Shown piece by piece: positions 25,801 to 39,336 of a DNA stretch of 64,000 nucleotides (its first letter is position 1; each line of letters begins with the position of its first letter). Source of the stretch: Helopsaltes ochotensis (lineage: Eukaryota > Chordata > Aves > Passeriformes > Locustellidae); assembly GCA_013400155.1 (NCBI GenBank), contig VXBM01001077.1, positions 62,001 through 126,000 on the forward strand, in the 5' to 3' direction. A model generated the notes under the pieces. It searched no databases, was not told where the DNA came from, and was given only the letters and a program-made list of their open reading frames with translations. Made by a program: the position numbers and the translations under genes.

Positions 25801-28800
25801 GGTGTATGTTAGTGGTGAGTCACACTGCCTTCCCAGAACACAATTTCCTCCTCAAAGAGGAATTTTTCTTTTAGCACTACGCTACACAATTGGAGCTGTA
25901 ACTCAAGAGAAGTTACAATGGCACTGAGTGACACCAATAGAGCTCATTCTGCTGCTCACACTCCTCAGCCTGCCCCTCTCTCGCCCTCTCCTTGGCAGAG
26001 CAGTCCCATCTTCTGCCCCGGGACGTGTGGCTGGTGTTGTGCTCAGGCACCTCTGAGTGATTACACATGTTGCTGATGAGCACCAAGGGCTGACACCATA
26101 TAAATACAGCACGGCTATTCCCCAGCCACAGAGCTCTCTTCCAAGAAAGCAATCAAACATACCTAGAAAGTTACAACCCCTCTGAACAGTCTCGCAGCTG
26201 TGAGCAGGCATCCTGCAGCTTTAAAGCCTTAAGTACTGGCAGCATATTTTACAACACTAATGTTGTTTAACACTACTCTTAGTTTGGAAAAACCCGAAGG
26301 CATAGTATGAGATCACAGAAGGCAAGAGCACGTAGGAAGAAAAAAAAAATTCAGGATAAAAATACAGGAGTTTAGTGGTCCCTGATGAGGTTTTATTTTC
26401 ATAATATGGAGTCTCTCAAAAGACGCAGCACTCCGGTGTATGTGTTCAGCCAAGCAGCACTGTGTAATGAACACCTGTACCTGTAAATAATGAACACCTG
26501 CACTTCCCAAAGCTCCCCGGCACGCTGCAGGACACGTGCTCCCTGTCTCCTCACTCCTGTCACTACGTGCGGCTCGGACGCACACGTGAACCAGCACGTT
26601 AAAATGCAGACAAACGGCAGCAGTTTATTGGTAACTCAGTAAGAACCACCTACATGAATCTGTCTGCTCCCCATGACTGCTCCATGGATACGAGTCATGG
26701 TGGTATAGCTGGAGCAGACAAATACGAAAAATTTCCCCATGGTTTACTGACTTTTCATCTAAAGTAAGACTGCCCATTTACTCTGTAAATATCACGCAAG
26801 CTACTGATGAACTTCTGGAATATCAAAGTTAAGGCAGCTTCCACTCCCCTTTTTTAGGCACTCATTCAATAGATAGGAAAAAAAAACCCAACCCAGTAAC
26901 AAAATGCAACCCAAAACCTTTAAATAAACACTATAGAAAAAGCTCTTTAGTGACTAAACAACGAGTCAGGATCATTTTTAAGTTAACTTTCATCTCTGAA
27001 TGCACAGTCACCAACCAACAGGAATATGAATACCTGTTGTCATAATTTGGAAGAAAGGTTCAAAGAAAGAAACTTACCTGGCCAGCAGTGTCAACCAGCT
27101 GAAGATGATATTCTTGGCCATTTACTGTGATCAGTTTTGTAAAAGCTAGAACAAAAAAGAAATATGTAAACAGGTCAGAATTAGACACGAGGAAGAGATC
27201 AGAAGTCACTCATCAGTGCTATCATCAGTCAAGGCATGAAGAAAAAGAATTCCAGTTACAGGTTTCTAAGTATCAATAAAAAGTTAGTAAGGTACTGTAC
27301 TTTTAACTAGTCTATTGCAGATAGCAAAATTCAGAAATTTAAGATTTCAAATTTCAGATGATTCTCACACTGGATGCAGCAGCTTCTTCTTTGCTCTCTT
27401 AAAAGGAAAGAAAGAATAAGAGGAATAAAAAGGGGGATTTACAATTATTTCTACAAGATCCAGACAACCATAATTTGTACTAACACAACACTTAAATTCA
27501 ACTGGCATCAAAGCTAAGTTTGAACTTCCTATAGGATCTTTTCCTTGCTTTTCAAGCAGTTTAGCAAGATCAACTTCCTAAATGTAAATACCATGAAGTA
27601 AGTGATCTGGATTAAAGAAAGGAAAAATCTTTAGGGGCAAAAACATACAGAACTTATGATTATATTAAACCTAAACGATGACAATTAGCCAAGTTCACCA
27701 TGTTGCTTTCACATCTGCTGTAGCTACCAGCCTATGCAGTCCCCAGTCACAAAGTACATTCAGTCCCTAAAAGTGATGAGGATTGCTGCTCTTCCTTGGA
27801 TTCATGAAATGCCAACACACTGCGAGCTGAGGAATCTTACTCAGTGTTTGTGTTATGCAACTGCAAAAGCAAACAGTGTCACAGCTCTGGCAGGAATAAT
27901 GTCCCAACCAGAGCACACAAACCAGGCTCTGGAGGGCTCATGTGGCCTTCGAGACACACTCCAGACACAACTGCTGGACAGTACTGATACACTCAATAAA
28001 GTCTGTTATCCTCTAGTTGGTGTGCTTTTCCCAACTAGAAACAGTCCTCAGAAACTTCATCTGTCACTGCAGTGATGGAATAGGGAAAGAGAGTCAGATG
28101 AACAGGTCACTAAGGTGAGCTGAGTTGGCCAACAGCGTCCCAAAGCTGCACAGCTGAACGTTCCTGACCCCGCTGGGCAGTCCCTGCCCACGCCTGAAGT
28201 AGATGGAGTTACCCAACTTTCCTCCTCCCAGCCAAAGCTTGTCCCTCTGTCAAGTCCCTACAAAGTGAGCATTATTTTGAATAAGTGGGTTGAAATAGCT
28301 GAAACTGGAGGTTTCAACCCACTTCATAAATCAAATCTTCGAAAAAAAGGAGCAATTCACACAGCAAAGCCAAGCTAACAGTGTCTAAATCAACAGTGCA
28401 AAGTGTACCTATAGTTTCCATTACAAAATGAGCAAATAGCATTTGAAATGGAGCCACAAAGAGAGGTCCTGCATTACCCCTGGTTATCCCCTAAGAAAGC
28501 TGCTTTAGCACATTTGCTGCCCTCAAATCAGGCTGGATGCTGTTGTTGTTGCTGCACGGAAGTTTTAGGTGCTTTGCCTTGGATGAATGCTGTGATGGGG
28601 ACAAAATGTTTGAACAGATGTTAGCAGACAGCGTTGGTATACACAGTATTACTGCTTGGAGTCAGAGGGAAAACAGACTCCTCTGGAGACACGCTGCATT
28701 TACAGGTGTGTGCAAGTAACAGCCTCTCCAGTCTCTTGACACTTCACATACACATCAAAGCACTCTGCAGTCAAAGTAGCTTCAAGGGCATCATGAAGTT

Positions 28801-31800
28801 AATATTTAAAAAGGGACAGATGGCAGCTTTTTCAGACTATTCTAGAAGCCTAGAAGAGGCACAGCAACAATGTCATCATCATAATTATTGAAAGCAGAGT
28901 GTGACACAGACAGGAGAAGAGAAACAGTGAAGGAGTCACCCCAGCCTGGTGAGGAGAGCTGTTAGTGCAGTGCAGAGCCTTGCAGCACTAAGCACAGCCC
29001 ACTGTGTGAAAACAAATCTGCTCCCATGACTTCACAGCTAATGACTTCCATTTCTTTGCTGAAGCTTTTAAAAAACATTCCTGGGTAAGAATTTCATTTT
29101 GTGAAAAACCAGGTCCCCTTGATCCAGCCAAAGCGTTCACTTCTAATGCCATCACCTATCATCCTGAGACTTCTGCTGTGTTTGTGCACAAGACAAACAA
29201 CAATACAATCCCTGGTAGGCCAAGGACACTTTTCAGCAGACCTGACCTGACAATAAATCATGATGTGAGCATCTCCAAAACACTGCTCATCAGCTGGAAC
29301 ACAAATTTTGGAACAGGACACTTACACCCTGCAACACAGAGCCCCAGTGATCATGGTTACCTGAAGATCAAGTACACTGCAATTAGACCAGCATGAATGA
29401 AATTATTTGCATGTGCAACTCAATGACAGCTGCTGTGGAAACAAACCATTATGATAAAAAAAATAAAAACAAACAAACACAACCCCAAACAATAATAGGC
29501 AAAGAAATGCAGGCCTTTAGATCAATAGTGATACTGAGAAAAGGTACAAGAGTGCTGAAACAACATTGCCATAATGTGGCTGGTAGCTAAATACAACCAC
29601 CTTGCAAGGGTTCCTTGGTTACCACCTCCTGCACCCCTTTCTACTCGCCTGCATTCCAAAGTCAATGCCTGCCACTAATCTACCAGGACATCTTTCACTA
29701 CACTGAGATGTGTGATGCAACAGAGCTATTTTCAGTTTTCCTCAGAAGCCTTACTTGCACCCCTGCCCACCAGCAGCTCCTGAGGAGAAGCACAGTTCAT
29801 CCTTCCAGTGCAGTTGCCAAGGCATGTGCAGAAGTTTAGCCCTGAAGATTCTCTGTTAGACTCATCTAAACCTACAGGTGCCTCCTCCACAACTCTTAGG
29901 GGTCCTTCAGCCCCCTGCCCCTTTCTAAGATGCTTCTACTCACATTTATATTAAAAACACATAGGATGGAGGTAGGAAGCATGGGGGAAGATGTTCCTTT
30001 ACTTAGGGAGCTAGTGGAGGCCATTTAGGGGAGAAAGGAAGACCAGAGAGCTGTGAAGCAGTGCTAGAAGGCCCTCTAAAACTGCAACAAAAATCAAAAA
30101 GCAGCCAGGCAGGTTTTGGAGGACACATTTGAGACCTGGACAGTCAAGTCATTTGCCCTGCAACACAAGACATCACTGCAAAGATGACGTGAGTGGAGTT
30201 AAGTGCACATCTTCATTACCAGATCCTTCTGACCTATTTGAGTTTCAAATTCAGGTTCTAGTTTTCATTCCTGTAAAATTGTTGCATTTGAATTTGTGCT
30301 GGTCTTAGCTCATGTGAGCTATCTGCCTGCAGAGCCCCATCCAGTCCAGTGTCCACACAGACTCCCTGCACACACTCCCATTCTCCAAGGATCTTTCTTC
30401 TCTTTCCAACATTCCTGCAAGTAGTGGTTCCAGTCATTTCTCCACCTGGCTGTCTCAAGAACAGCCACCCATTGAGATGTCACTCCTGTTGGGACATTCA
30501 GACAGGGAAAGTCTCTTTCCTGAAGCAATTAACTCTCACCTCCAGTGCTGCCATAAAAGGACAGAAGTTACTCATCCTGACACACAAGTTTAGAAGAAGC
30601 AAGTGAATTCACCATGCTCCTTGCTAATGTAATATAAGCAAAGGAAAATGTAGCAATGAAGCTGCCCTAACCTTCACAAACACTAAGCAAAATCTAATGC
30701 ACCTTATTTCCCTTTTATCACTTCCAAAGGCAGAGATTTCCACACTTTAAACCTGAAAATTCTAAAATATTAGGTCTTACTCCTATTGCTCAAGGCTTAT
30801 AAACTACACAACTTGTTCCTGTAGAGCTTCACTACAGCGTGCCCTACATACAATTTAGCTTTACAGACAACGTTTTGTGGAAGTTTTATTATTTTAAGAC
30901 AAAAATTGTAAAGATTGCATTACCAGCACTACTGCAGCTTTCTACCCTTTCTTCACTGCTGGCAGAATACTGTAACAAATTATCAACAAGCATTTTCTGG
31001 AGACAAAACAGAAATCACATAGGTTGGACTATCCTTTCCCATGTATTCTTTTCATTTCCAAGTTTTGTTAGATGTGTAGACCCAACCACAAGATGAAACT
31101 GAAAAGGTTTTACAACTTACTATAATGCCCTGGAAAAATGCAACATTCTCCAACACTGTCCCTAGTCTAAAAACCTGGACTTTTCAACCCTTTTTGCCAA
31201 CATTGTCCAGCAAATGTAAAATCATGAGGTAGGAAAAGCCTAAGAGTTGATCACGGACTTTGCATCTTATGATCCCACATAGAATCAGAAACACAGCTGG
31301 AAATGTCCAAAGACTTCACTGAACAAAGATTTATATTTAGAAAAATTAAAAAAATATATTACATTCTTAGGTCAAAAAAAATTTTTATACTTAATGCATC
31401 AAAACTAGTTTCACATATGTCTTAAAAAAATTCAATAGGTTTTAAATTTTAGTGTTAAATTAGAATGTGTTCTCTTGTCTGTTCTTCACAGAAACATTTT
31501 TAAACCATTATCTCTATCAGGCCTTCTGGGGCTTAAAGATGGGACAGACTTCACACTGTTATCAGCCCCAGGGCATATCTTTTATCTTTTCAACCTTTAC
31601 TTCCCAGCAATGTTTTCTGATGTCAGAAGGACCCTTCAACACTCTACCTTTCAGAAAGCAAATTCCTCCAGCCAAGCCACAGATCACAAGACTTACACCA
31701 AATGAATAATGTTGTTTGTTTTCCAAACAAGAAAGAAACCAAGTGAAAAGTTAAGGCTTTTCAAGATGCCCCCTCCCAACAAGTCTTCATGGCCAGGACA

Positions 31801-33510
31801 TGCTCAATGCTTGGAACTCAGATCAAGCAAACAGTGCAGACTAGGAGAGTCAAATAATAGCAAAATTCACCTACAGTGCATTTTTGTATAGTTCAGAAAT
31901 GCTGAAGTTGTGAGACAGACAACTACAGAGTTACAAACAGCAGCTACAGACAACACTGAAAGGATGAAACAACACAAATCTTATATCAAGGTGTCAAAAT
32001 CCTACAAGACACAGACTCAGTATTTTGTAGAGACTTTGACTCCCTGTCTCTCAATCTTTATTCATTCACATGTAGCTGCATAAAACTAAAAGACTACTGT
32101 AAATAATTTGCATTTATATGGCACAGACAGTGAAAAAATAACCTGCCCCAAGTGGCATTAAGATTTAAAACACAGAAACTTAAACTCCAGTATTTTGCTA
32201 GTAGCTTTAATTCAAGACATACCTGACTTATAACTCAAAGTAAAAAAGCACGATGCAGAGTGTTAGTATTAATGACATCTGTATAACAGCTAACATTCAG
32301 ACCAAGGGCCAAATTATCTACTCTGACTTGCTAAAGCAAATTTAGAGTTTCTCAAAAAGTAGCATTTGAATTTTAGTTCTAAGCAATAAAATAATGCCAA
32401 GTAAACTATCCTGATAGCTACTGATTTGTAATCATATACCACATACACATACTCAAAAAAACCTTGCTCTGCTGATTGCTCCATGCAAATTTCCTTAGGC
32501 TTAACATCCTACTGCTGAAGTTCAAAACCCTAAAAATGTGTGCTACACTAATGCATTTCAGAAGTCATTAAAATACAAGAACCCCAGGGCTATGATCATG
32601 AAACCACTTTTATTTGCCACATGACTAAAGTAAGCCAACATGATCAAGTTACTCAGCCCAGCACTGCAGTTGTTCAAGTACTTTATGGCCATTGCTAGCT
32701 CAGAAAGAGGCAGCTGGATTGTAGTGAATGCCAGGTAACCTCTGAAATTACTTTTTGCTCTTGGCAACATTTTTAGCATTAGTGTCTTTACTCACCTGCT
32801 ATGCCAGCTACTCACAAAGGTACTAAAAATATTTTTTAAAAAACTGCTAAGAGGAAAAAAAAAACCCACCCCACACTTGAGAAGTCAAATACCCAGTATT
32901 TGCAGCAAGCTGATTGTGTACCAGCCTTGTTCTCCAGCTGCTGGAAAGGAGTAATTAAAGGATTATCATGTTATCATAGCCACATAGTCTACCTTCTAAG
33001 GTAGTGTTTAATCCTGATGGGTATTGCTGGCTTTCTGTTCATCTGGATATCCTGATCCCTGTGTGAGACTCCAGAATACTTGTATTTGGTGGCACATTTT
33101 CATATAGCGTGATGTAAGGAATTTAAAGTGCCCCAAGTACATTAGGGGAAGCAGATGCTCAACAACACGCATAAGATGCAAGGAGGTGCATTTTAGCCAG
33201 ATTCATTAGGTGACCCCTCATTTAGTGTTAAAAGTTCAGCTGTTTGGAGAGACAGGCACAGTGATTTCCTTCCCGCAACAATGTAGCACTGGTTTAAAAG
33301 ATTAATAAAACTTCTGTGGTAATTAATGACCTTTAATGTTAATATGTAAATTATATAATGTAGGTTATATGTATAAGCCCAATGGCTTCTGATATGTTAG
33401 TTTGGTACAGAAGTGGAGCTTGGCAGTTATTTACTTACTGTTCTCTATGGTTGGATCATATGAATCAACAAACTGTCCTTCCACAAACTGGATCGTCAGT
33501 GAAGATTTTC
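13779..33510 (-). CDS. RHEB: RHEB small GTPase, exons 2-8 (exon 1 hidden in assembly gap)
   Basis: RHEB is the Ras-family GTPase on lysosomal and other endomembranes that, when GTP-bound, activates mTORC1; TSC2 is its GAP. Seven minus-strand exons (33439-33510, 27078-27145, 23943-24025, 19728-19784, 19580-19627, 18974-19055, 13779-13871) join in frame to give residues 19-184 of the usual 184. Visible motifs are switch I with Asp36-Pro-Thr38, G3 Asp60-Thr-Ala-Gly-Gln64, G4 Asn119-Lys-Lys-Asp122, G5 Ser149-Ala-Lys151, Ser130, and the farnesylation box CSVM at the end. The P-loop with RHEB's unusual Arg15-Ser16 lies in exon 1, which I cannot find. The phase of exon 2 needs 17 codons plus one base upstream, exactly the known size of RHEB exon 1, and the CpG island with a 730-base gap at 51.3-52.1 kb is its likely place. 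All sites are GT-AG and nothing suggests a pseudogene. Confidence 0.97.
13872..18973 (-). other. RHEB: RHEB intron 7
   Basis: A 5.1-kb intron with a gtaatgg donor and tttgcag acceptor. No exon or clear repeat family is seen. Two A-rich tracts lie near the 3' side of exon 8, outside the intron. Open frames at 15.4-15.96 kb on the + strand look random. Confidence 0.8.
18974..19055 (-). CDS. RHEB: RHEB exon 7 (G5 motif)
   Basis: The exon is 82 bases and codes the second half of Arg127 through Gln154: VISYEEGKALAESWNAAFL then ESSAKENQ. It contains Ser130 and the G5 SAK motif that contacts the guanine base. Confidence 0.97.
19056..19579 (-). other. RHEB: RHEB intron 6
   Basis: A 524-base intron between exons 6 and 7, with a gtatgtgaa donor and a ctctgatcag acceptor. 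Nothing else is recognised. Confidence 0.85.
19580..19627 (-). CDS. RHEB: RHEB exon 6 (G4 motif)
   Basis: The exon is 48 bases and encodes IPIMLVGNKKDLHMER (the last codon is split). NKKD at 119-122 is the guanine-specificity motif. The frame runs on from exon 5 with one base completing Gln111. Confidence 0.97.
19628..19727 (-). other. RHEB: RHEB intron 5, only 100 bases
   Basis: A very short intron with a gtaagta donor and ttctttcacag acceptor, while the neighbouring introns run from 0.5 to 5 kb. Confidence 0.9.
19728..19784 (-). CDS. RHEB: RHEB exon 5
   Basis: The exon is 57 bases and encodes FEVIKVIHGKLLDMVGKVQ with split codons at both ends (Ser92 and Gln111). It forms the helix and loop between the switch II and G4 regions. 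Confidence 0.97.
19785..23942 (-). other. RHEB: RHEB intron 4
   Basis: A 4.16-kb AT-rich intron with a gtaata donor and tttgcag acceptor. A short stretch near 21.8 kb (GGTCCCTTCCAGCTCT) resembles a CR1 3' end but is too small to call. No other feature is seen. Confidence 0.8.
23943..24025 (-). CDS. RHEB: RHEB exon 4 (switch II)
   Basis: The exon is 83 bases and encodes DEYSIFPQTYSIDINGYILV then YSVTSIK plus two bases of Ser92. It directly follows the DTAGQ of exon 3, so it covers the atypical switch II region of RHEB. Confidence 0.97.
24026..27077 (-). other. RHEB: RHEB intron 3
   Basis: A 3.05-kb intron with a gtaagtt donor and ctacag acceptor. I see no exon or element family in it. Confidence 0.8.
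27078..27145 (-). CDS. RHEB: RHEB exon 3 (G3 motif)
   Basis: The exon is 68 bases and encodes TFTKLITVNGQEYHLQLVDT then AGQ. The DTAGQ ends exactly at the donor. Gln64 is the residue whose change makes RHEB hyperactive. The acceptor is ttttttgttctag. Confidence 0.97.
27146..33438 (-). other. RHEB: RHEB intron 2
   Basis: A 6.3-kb AT-rich intron with a gtaagtaa donor. A 13-bp-arm perfect inverted repeat sits at 28283-28324. No exon or transposon remnant could be recognised. Confidence 0.8.
28283..28324. repeat. Inverted repeat, 13-bp perfect arms, 16-base loop
   Basis: AAGTGGGTTGAAA at 28283-28295 pairs with TTTCAACCCACTT at 28312-28324. It lies inside RHEB intron 2 and can fold on either strand. 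It is too short for a typical miRNA precursor. Confidence 0.85.
33439..33510 (-). CDS. RHEB: RHEB exon 2 (switch I)
   Basis: The exon is 72 bases and encodes KSSLTIQFVEGQFVDSYDPT then IEN (residues 19-41), flanked by two bases completing Gly18 and one base of Thr42. Lys19 and Ser20 are the end of the P-loop and Thr38 is the switch I threonine. Acceptor gctttacag, donor gtaagtaa. Confidence 0.97.
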
Positions 33511-36500
33511 CTGTAAAGCAAAGGAAAGAAAAATCTGGAATGAAACCAAGTCTTCAGGTTGTTATCACTTCACTGCTTACTAGTAGATGCACTAATTTTC
33601 TATCTATTCAATAGGAGCTGTGTGGTTCGTTTAAACTCTCTATACATGACAACTGACCTATTTTTAATTTAAGTGCCTATTCCTAGTAAATGGGTCTCCT
33701 GAACATATTAAAAAAAAAAAGCAGTGCAAAAGCTACTTGGCATGTGTTCTGCTTTTGTCTTAACAGAGCATAATTTAAATGACTCCTCCAGTTTAAAACA
33801 AATCTAAAAGCAGCAGCACACAATCCTCATAGAACTAAATTTAACAAACTGATATACTTGGAACGTTTTTCTGTCAAGAAGCAAGTAAAATTCAAAATAA
33901 TTTTCAGTAACCACAGAGAAAACTTGGACAGAATTAGCCAAATTCGGTTTTGCTAGGAGACTGGACAGACTTCCCATGACAAAAGGATGATATCAAAATT
34001 CTTGAGACCAATACAATCTCCTATTAATCCTCCTACTGCCACACCACAACAGACCAGTGGATGCTGTATTTTACGCAGTGACTGAGGTGACATAACTGGA
34101 TCTTTCGTTAAAGCAATTTAACTGCTACTTTAGCAGACAACATTCCCCATTTCACTTAAAGAGTAATGCAAAGCACTGAACTTAGTAGCAGACTGAAAAA
34201 ATGAGAACTCGTTTAGTCTTGAAAGATTTCACAAGATGATGAATCACATACATTGACCATAAAAAGCACCTTTAAAGCTCTGCAACTGAAGACTTCTCAA
34301 AGCATTACTGAAGCCTTAACAATTTCCATTACAGCACATCATCTACATTTGGGAATCTCCTAAATCCTATTACATTATGTTTACTGGACAAATACCTTCT
34401 TACAAAGATTGCCAAGTGCATTAGCTGCTTTTGGACACCAGCACATTCTTCATGCTCCTTTATACTCTCCTCATCGTCACGAAGCACAAACAAAATATAA
34501 CCTCAAGTCAAAATTTTGATTCAAAACCACCCGACTCGGTAGAAACCTATCAATAAGCTCTTCTTAAGTAACAAACAATGTAGTGGAAATACACAGTATC
34601 ATTGTTTTCAAGAATAAATTGCTTTGGATAAAAACTGCCCTCTTCCAGTATTCAGAAAATGTTCTTTCCTAAGCATTCCCTCAGGAGATATTTAAAAAAA
34701 CTCTTCCATTTCATTATCTACCATGCTTACCCCTTTGCTGTCTTCTGTCAATCATAACAGTTTATTCAAGAAACAATGCTAAAAAAAATTTCCAGACAAA
34801 CCCCAGAAAGACCAACCATCACCAAGCTTTTATCAAGTTGCTTTTTCTGAAATCAAGTTCTTAAGATACCATTTTCTGGTCTTATCTAACACCATAAGGT
34901 GCCATGCTCACAGTGCCTGAGTTGACAGAGGACATTTCACTTTAAACTCCAGCAAGGCACACACACCGCACCCCCAAATCATCCTAAGAAAATCAGTTTA
35001 AGGATTGAAACTGTGCCTCGCAGGAACTTTCTGAAACTGTGTATTTTGGACACCATTTAGAAAGTGAGCAAACTTTCAAGCTATTTCTCCTTTAGCTAGA
35101 AACTTATGAAATTGCTACCCAGAGTTCATGCTCCCAGATTCTTTGCCAATACCAGCACGTTAAGCCCGCCATTTAAAAAAAAAGGTTAACTATCCCCATA
35201 TTAGGCTGTTCGATCTTCAAGATAACAGAGCTAAGTTCACTAAAGATCATCACTGAACTTTTTTTCCTCCTAAGAAGGATTCTGAGCTAACTGAAAGATT
35301 TGACTGCTGCCGTCTGTCTGTGCTAAGCCTGGAAACTGAATAGCAGAAACAAGTCGGAGCTAACAGAAAACGCTGCGTTTCACACCCAGCTGTATTAATT
35401 ACTGCTTTCCTCCTAACAGTGAAAGAGGAGGAAACAGACAAAACCAGTGTTCCAACACTCCCCTCCTAAATTCCTCCAAGCTTTCTAACAAGCCTTCCAG
35501 TAATGATGTGTTCGTGATCACGAAAGGAAGCCTGCCTTCTTGCATAAGGCACAGGGAAACTCTCCAGTCTGGGATTCAGCACCCACCTCCTCGGGGTAAG
35601 TGCAGGCAATTGCATCCCACTAAACCAAGGCTCCCATGGCCATGAGAAATCTAAACCCTGAGCCATTAACACCCTGCCGCCCATGTGCCTCAGCCCATGA
35701 GCCAGCAGCAGGCAGAACCCTGTGACCAACAGCTTGGCTTGAACTTTGTCCCACAGGCCTTTTATGCCAGGCCTTTGACCTATGCTTGTGGAAAATCAAG
35801 TTGACAGTTTAGCTCCTATCTGCTCTTGTCCCAGAAAGATCAGGCAAGGCTTTGAGCAAGGCTTGCAACACAAACACGACGTCTGTGAGGCCAAGGGACC
35901 GCACGCAGCCGCACCTGCTGATGTGCCAACTCCACCTCAGAGCACGGCAAGGAAGGCACGGCTGTCTGCATGTGCAGGCACCACGGGCACATTCCAGCCC
36001 CAACAGCACCGGAGAGTCTGACACCAGCAGCAAAGGCTTGATGAGCTCATTACTCAAGGGTGCACACCTCAAAGAGGCTCAGCTCTAATGTGCCCTCCTT
36101 TGGAATGCAGCCGCACACTTTTGCAGCTTGCTAAGCTTCTCCTTGTAGCATCTTCCATGCTGGTAAGTTCAACATAACCACTGTATTTGAGTTTTAGGAA
36201 AATAAACATCCACTGAGACTAAAAGAAGTGATACGAGCTGAAGCAAGGCTGGAAGCTGGGTGCAGAGCCCTGCTACAGTAACTCAAAGCATCAGATGCTC
36301 CGTGGCAGAGTTGAAAACAAAATCCTCCAAGTTTACTGACTCTCCCTCTCCCTGAAGGAACGGGGCAGAAGGGAAGAGCTGCAAGAAATGGGTTTCATGA
36401 GTGTTTAGAATACAAATCCCAGGTGGCTGAAAACTCAGCTCAAGTTATCCAGAAGTACCCAAAGTATATTTGCATACACAATTCATTATTTATGGTATTA

Positions 36501-39336
36501 TGTGAGAGTGGTAAAGAAAAGAGTTTTCCACTGTCAAAACAGAAAAGGAGCAGATTTTCAGACAGAAAGCCAGTTCAAAAACTAAAGCTGTCGTTTCTGT
36601 TCATACACTAGACCACTTGCACCATAAAGCAGAACATCCCATAAACACTCTGACTAGTGCAATCACAGCACATCAGTTTCAAATGCCATTGCAATTGTCA
36701 AGGCAAAACAATTGCCAAATTGTGTTTTACTCATCCTTTTACTACTTGGACAAGAACTGTGGTATTTATAATCTAGCCTTAAAATTCAAGCTTTACAACA
36801 TTAGGCAGTTTACCAAGCAGATGAGTAACGGAGCCTGGGTGGGCTCGGGGACAGCTGGCCTCTCCAAAGAGGTCATGCCCCTCTTCTGTGCACCACCACC
36901 TGCCTGCTGTCCTCATCTCACACCCTGCTCTCCTTGCAACAGGCAGGGGGAAAGCCCAGAATAAACTCTCATCGGCAGCCAACTTCCCCCCAAACCCAGG
37001 AGACAAAAATGATGCAACCAGGCAGCGAGCGAGTCAAACAACAGCTCCACAAGCAGGGCATTGTGCAAGCGGGGCTGCACAGCTGCCCTCGGACGTGGCA
37101 CGGCCACGGGCAGCACAGTGCGGCTTATCTCAACAGGAAAGGTTTCTCAATCCTTGAAACTGCCCACACAAGCCATCAGTAAACAGTTTGTCCTGCTCAA
37201 GAACAACGACTCGAGCTGCAGTTCTGTGGGCAGTGTAGATGCAGAGTTTCTTTAACTCATCTTTAGCTATTAAAATGCACGATGATGCTGTTTGCATAAC
37301 CATTAAACATTTAATTGCTGGCAGCATCTCATCTACTCCTACCACAAGCCTTAAGCACCTTACCTAAGCTAGACTCTAGACTAACTTAGTACCTAGACTT
37401 ACCTAGTTAGTCTCTTAAGACTCTCCTCAGGTCTACTGAGTCATGATGCCTAGAGAAGAAATTACTTCAGGCTTGGTCACAAAAAGCACTCAACAAATTT
37501 CATAATGAAATGTTGTCAGTCACATCAAATTAGGTGAGTCTGGAGGCACACTCAATTTACTACACTGCACAGAGATGAAGTTTTCATACCAAAAGATACA
37601 CTTGATTTAACTTGAATGCTGGGATCTTTATCTTCCTAATTCACAATACCAAGACGCACAAAATGGAGACACTGGCATTTCCATGGTGCAGATTATCTAT
37701 TCATGCTCAGAGCACAGAGCAGGACTGAACGACTTCCCGGAGCCGATGGAGGTTGACTGGGTAGCAAAGAGGATTACAGCATCCCTCTTCGACAAAGATC
37801 TTCTCACAAGATCGCAGACTATCTCAGAACCCATCACTAGCTCATCATTCATCTCAGGCCACATCGTTAGCAACTTTCTACGGTTAATTAAGATACCCCC
37901 CCCAGGTACTAATTATGCCTGTGTAGTTGATGTTTTGCTGATCACTGCTTTGTATTTGGTGAATTAGTTTAATGACTATAAAAATGATATATCTGGGTTA
38001 ATAAAGAATTCTGTTTGTAAATCTCTGGAGACAGCAATACAATAGGCAGTTTGTGTTTTACTCAGCTGCAACTTAATTCTACTATTAGACTTTTAATCGT
38101 GAGGAATTCTATAAACTTTTACTTTGAGCTGTAATTTTATACATTTTTGTAGTCATTTCCTCACGATGTCAGCATTATGGTGACAGGATTAAAGAATTAT
38201 TTTCTGATGCTCTAGGAGACAAAACTCTTCCTCAGTTCCTGCAAAGAACTCAATTCCTGCACTTGCTCATATTTGTGCTTGATTTGCAACACACTGGTGG
38301 CACTCCTCTCTCAACATGCTCTCTGAGCTTTCTGAAGGACAGACTAAAGGTTGTAATTCTGTGAGAGTGAAAGTTGGAGGACCTCAATGACATCTTTTGG
38401 TAACGTGATAAGGAGCCTCAAACACTGCAGAACCCTTTATGACAAACCAAAGACCAGATCAGCTTTTCAGGACAACAGAAGTTCTTCTTTAACTTCTTTG
38501 GCACTCTGTCTCATTGCTACAACTGTTCCCTGCCTTTTCCTGTTCTATTTTTTTTAAATTATCATATAAGGAAATACGTTTGAAATCTAAGGCAAGGTTT
38601 CGTAGCAAGAACTATTTCTGCTGTAAAAGAGGAGTTTCTCATGATGGTCTGCAACACCCAAGAGCATTTGCCTGCTGGGAGATGCTTGTTTCCCTTCAAT
38701 GTGCATTGCACAATCTTCTTGAGGTTTATCAAAGGTATTCCTCTGCAAACCAGAGGAAATCTGAGAGCAGCCATTTAGAAACAAAGCGACATGGCTTCCT
38801 TTATTTTCTTCAGATTTCAAAGCAATCGGTCACACTCACAGGAGTACTTGCAGGCCCTTGCTAGATCTGTAGCAATGAGCCTTCTGAACACAAGCCAAGA
38901 GTCCTAATGCTATCTAGATCGTATTTCCTGTAAAGAAAGCAAGAAGAGAGAGCATATGCTTTATTCCCTGATATTTAGCAGCAGGCTTGTTCCATCCTAC
39001 AGCAGTGCTCATCCCTCAATGCTCACTTAAACTGTGTTGCAATGTATTACATGTCCAAACACGTATGTAGAGAAAAATTCCATTGCATTCCTGCAACAGC
39101 TTATACTTCCAGGCAGTCCATTTTGTCTCCAATAAAGTCAGTAACCACAGCAAAGGATTGTCAAAAGAAATCTTTTAGTTACTTTAGTACACAGTCCAGT
39201 TACCTCTGCTTGTTACCCTTGCTTGCAGAAAAGCAGAGGGCTGCAGCTTCCCTGCTATTACCTTTCAATAAATTAATCCTAATTCCATGTGTTTACTGTC
39301 AGTTGTCAAAGATAGGAAAAGCTGTTATAAAGCTTA

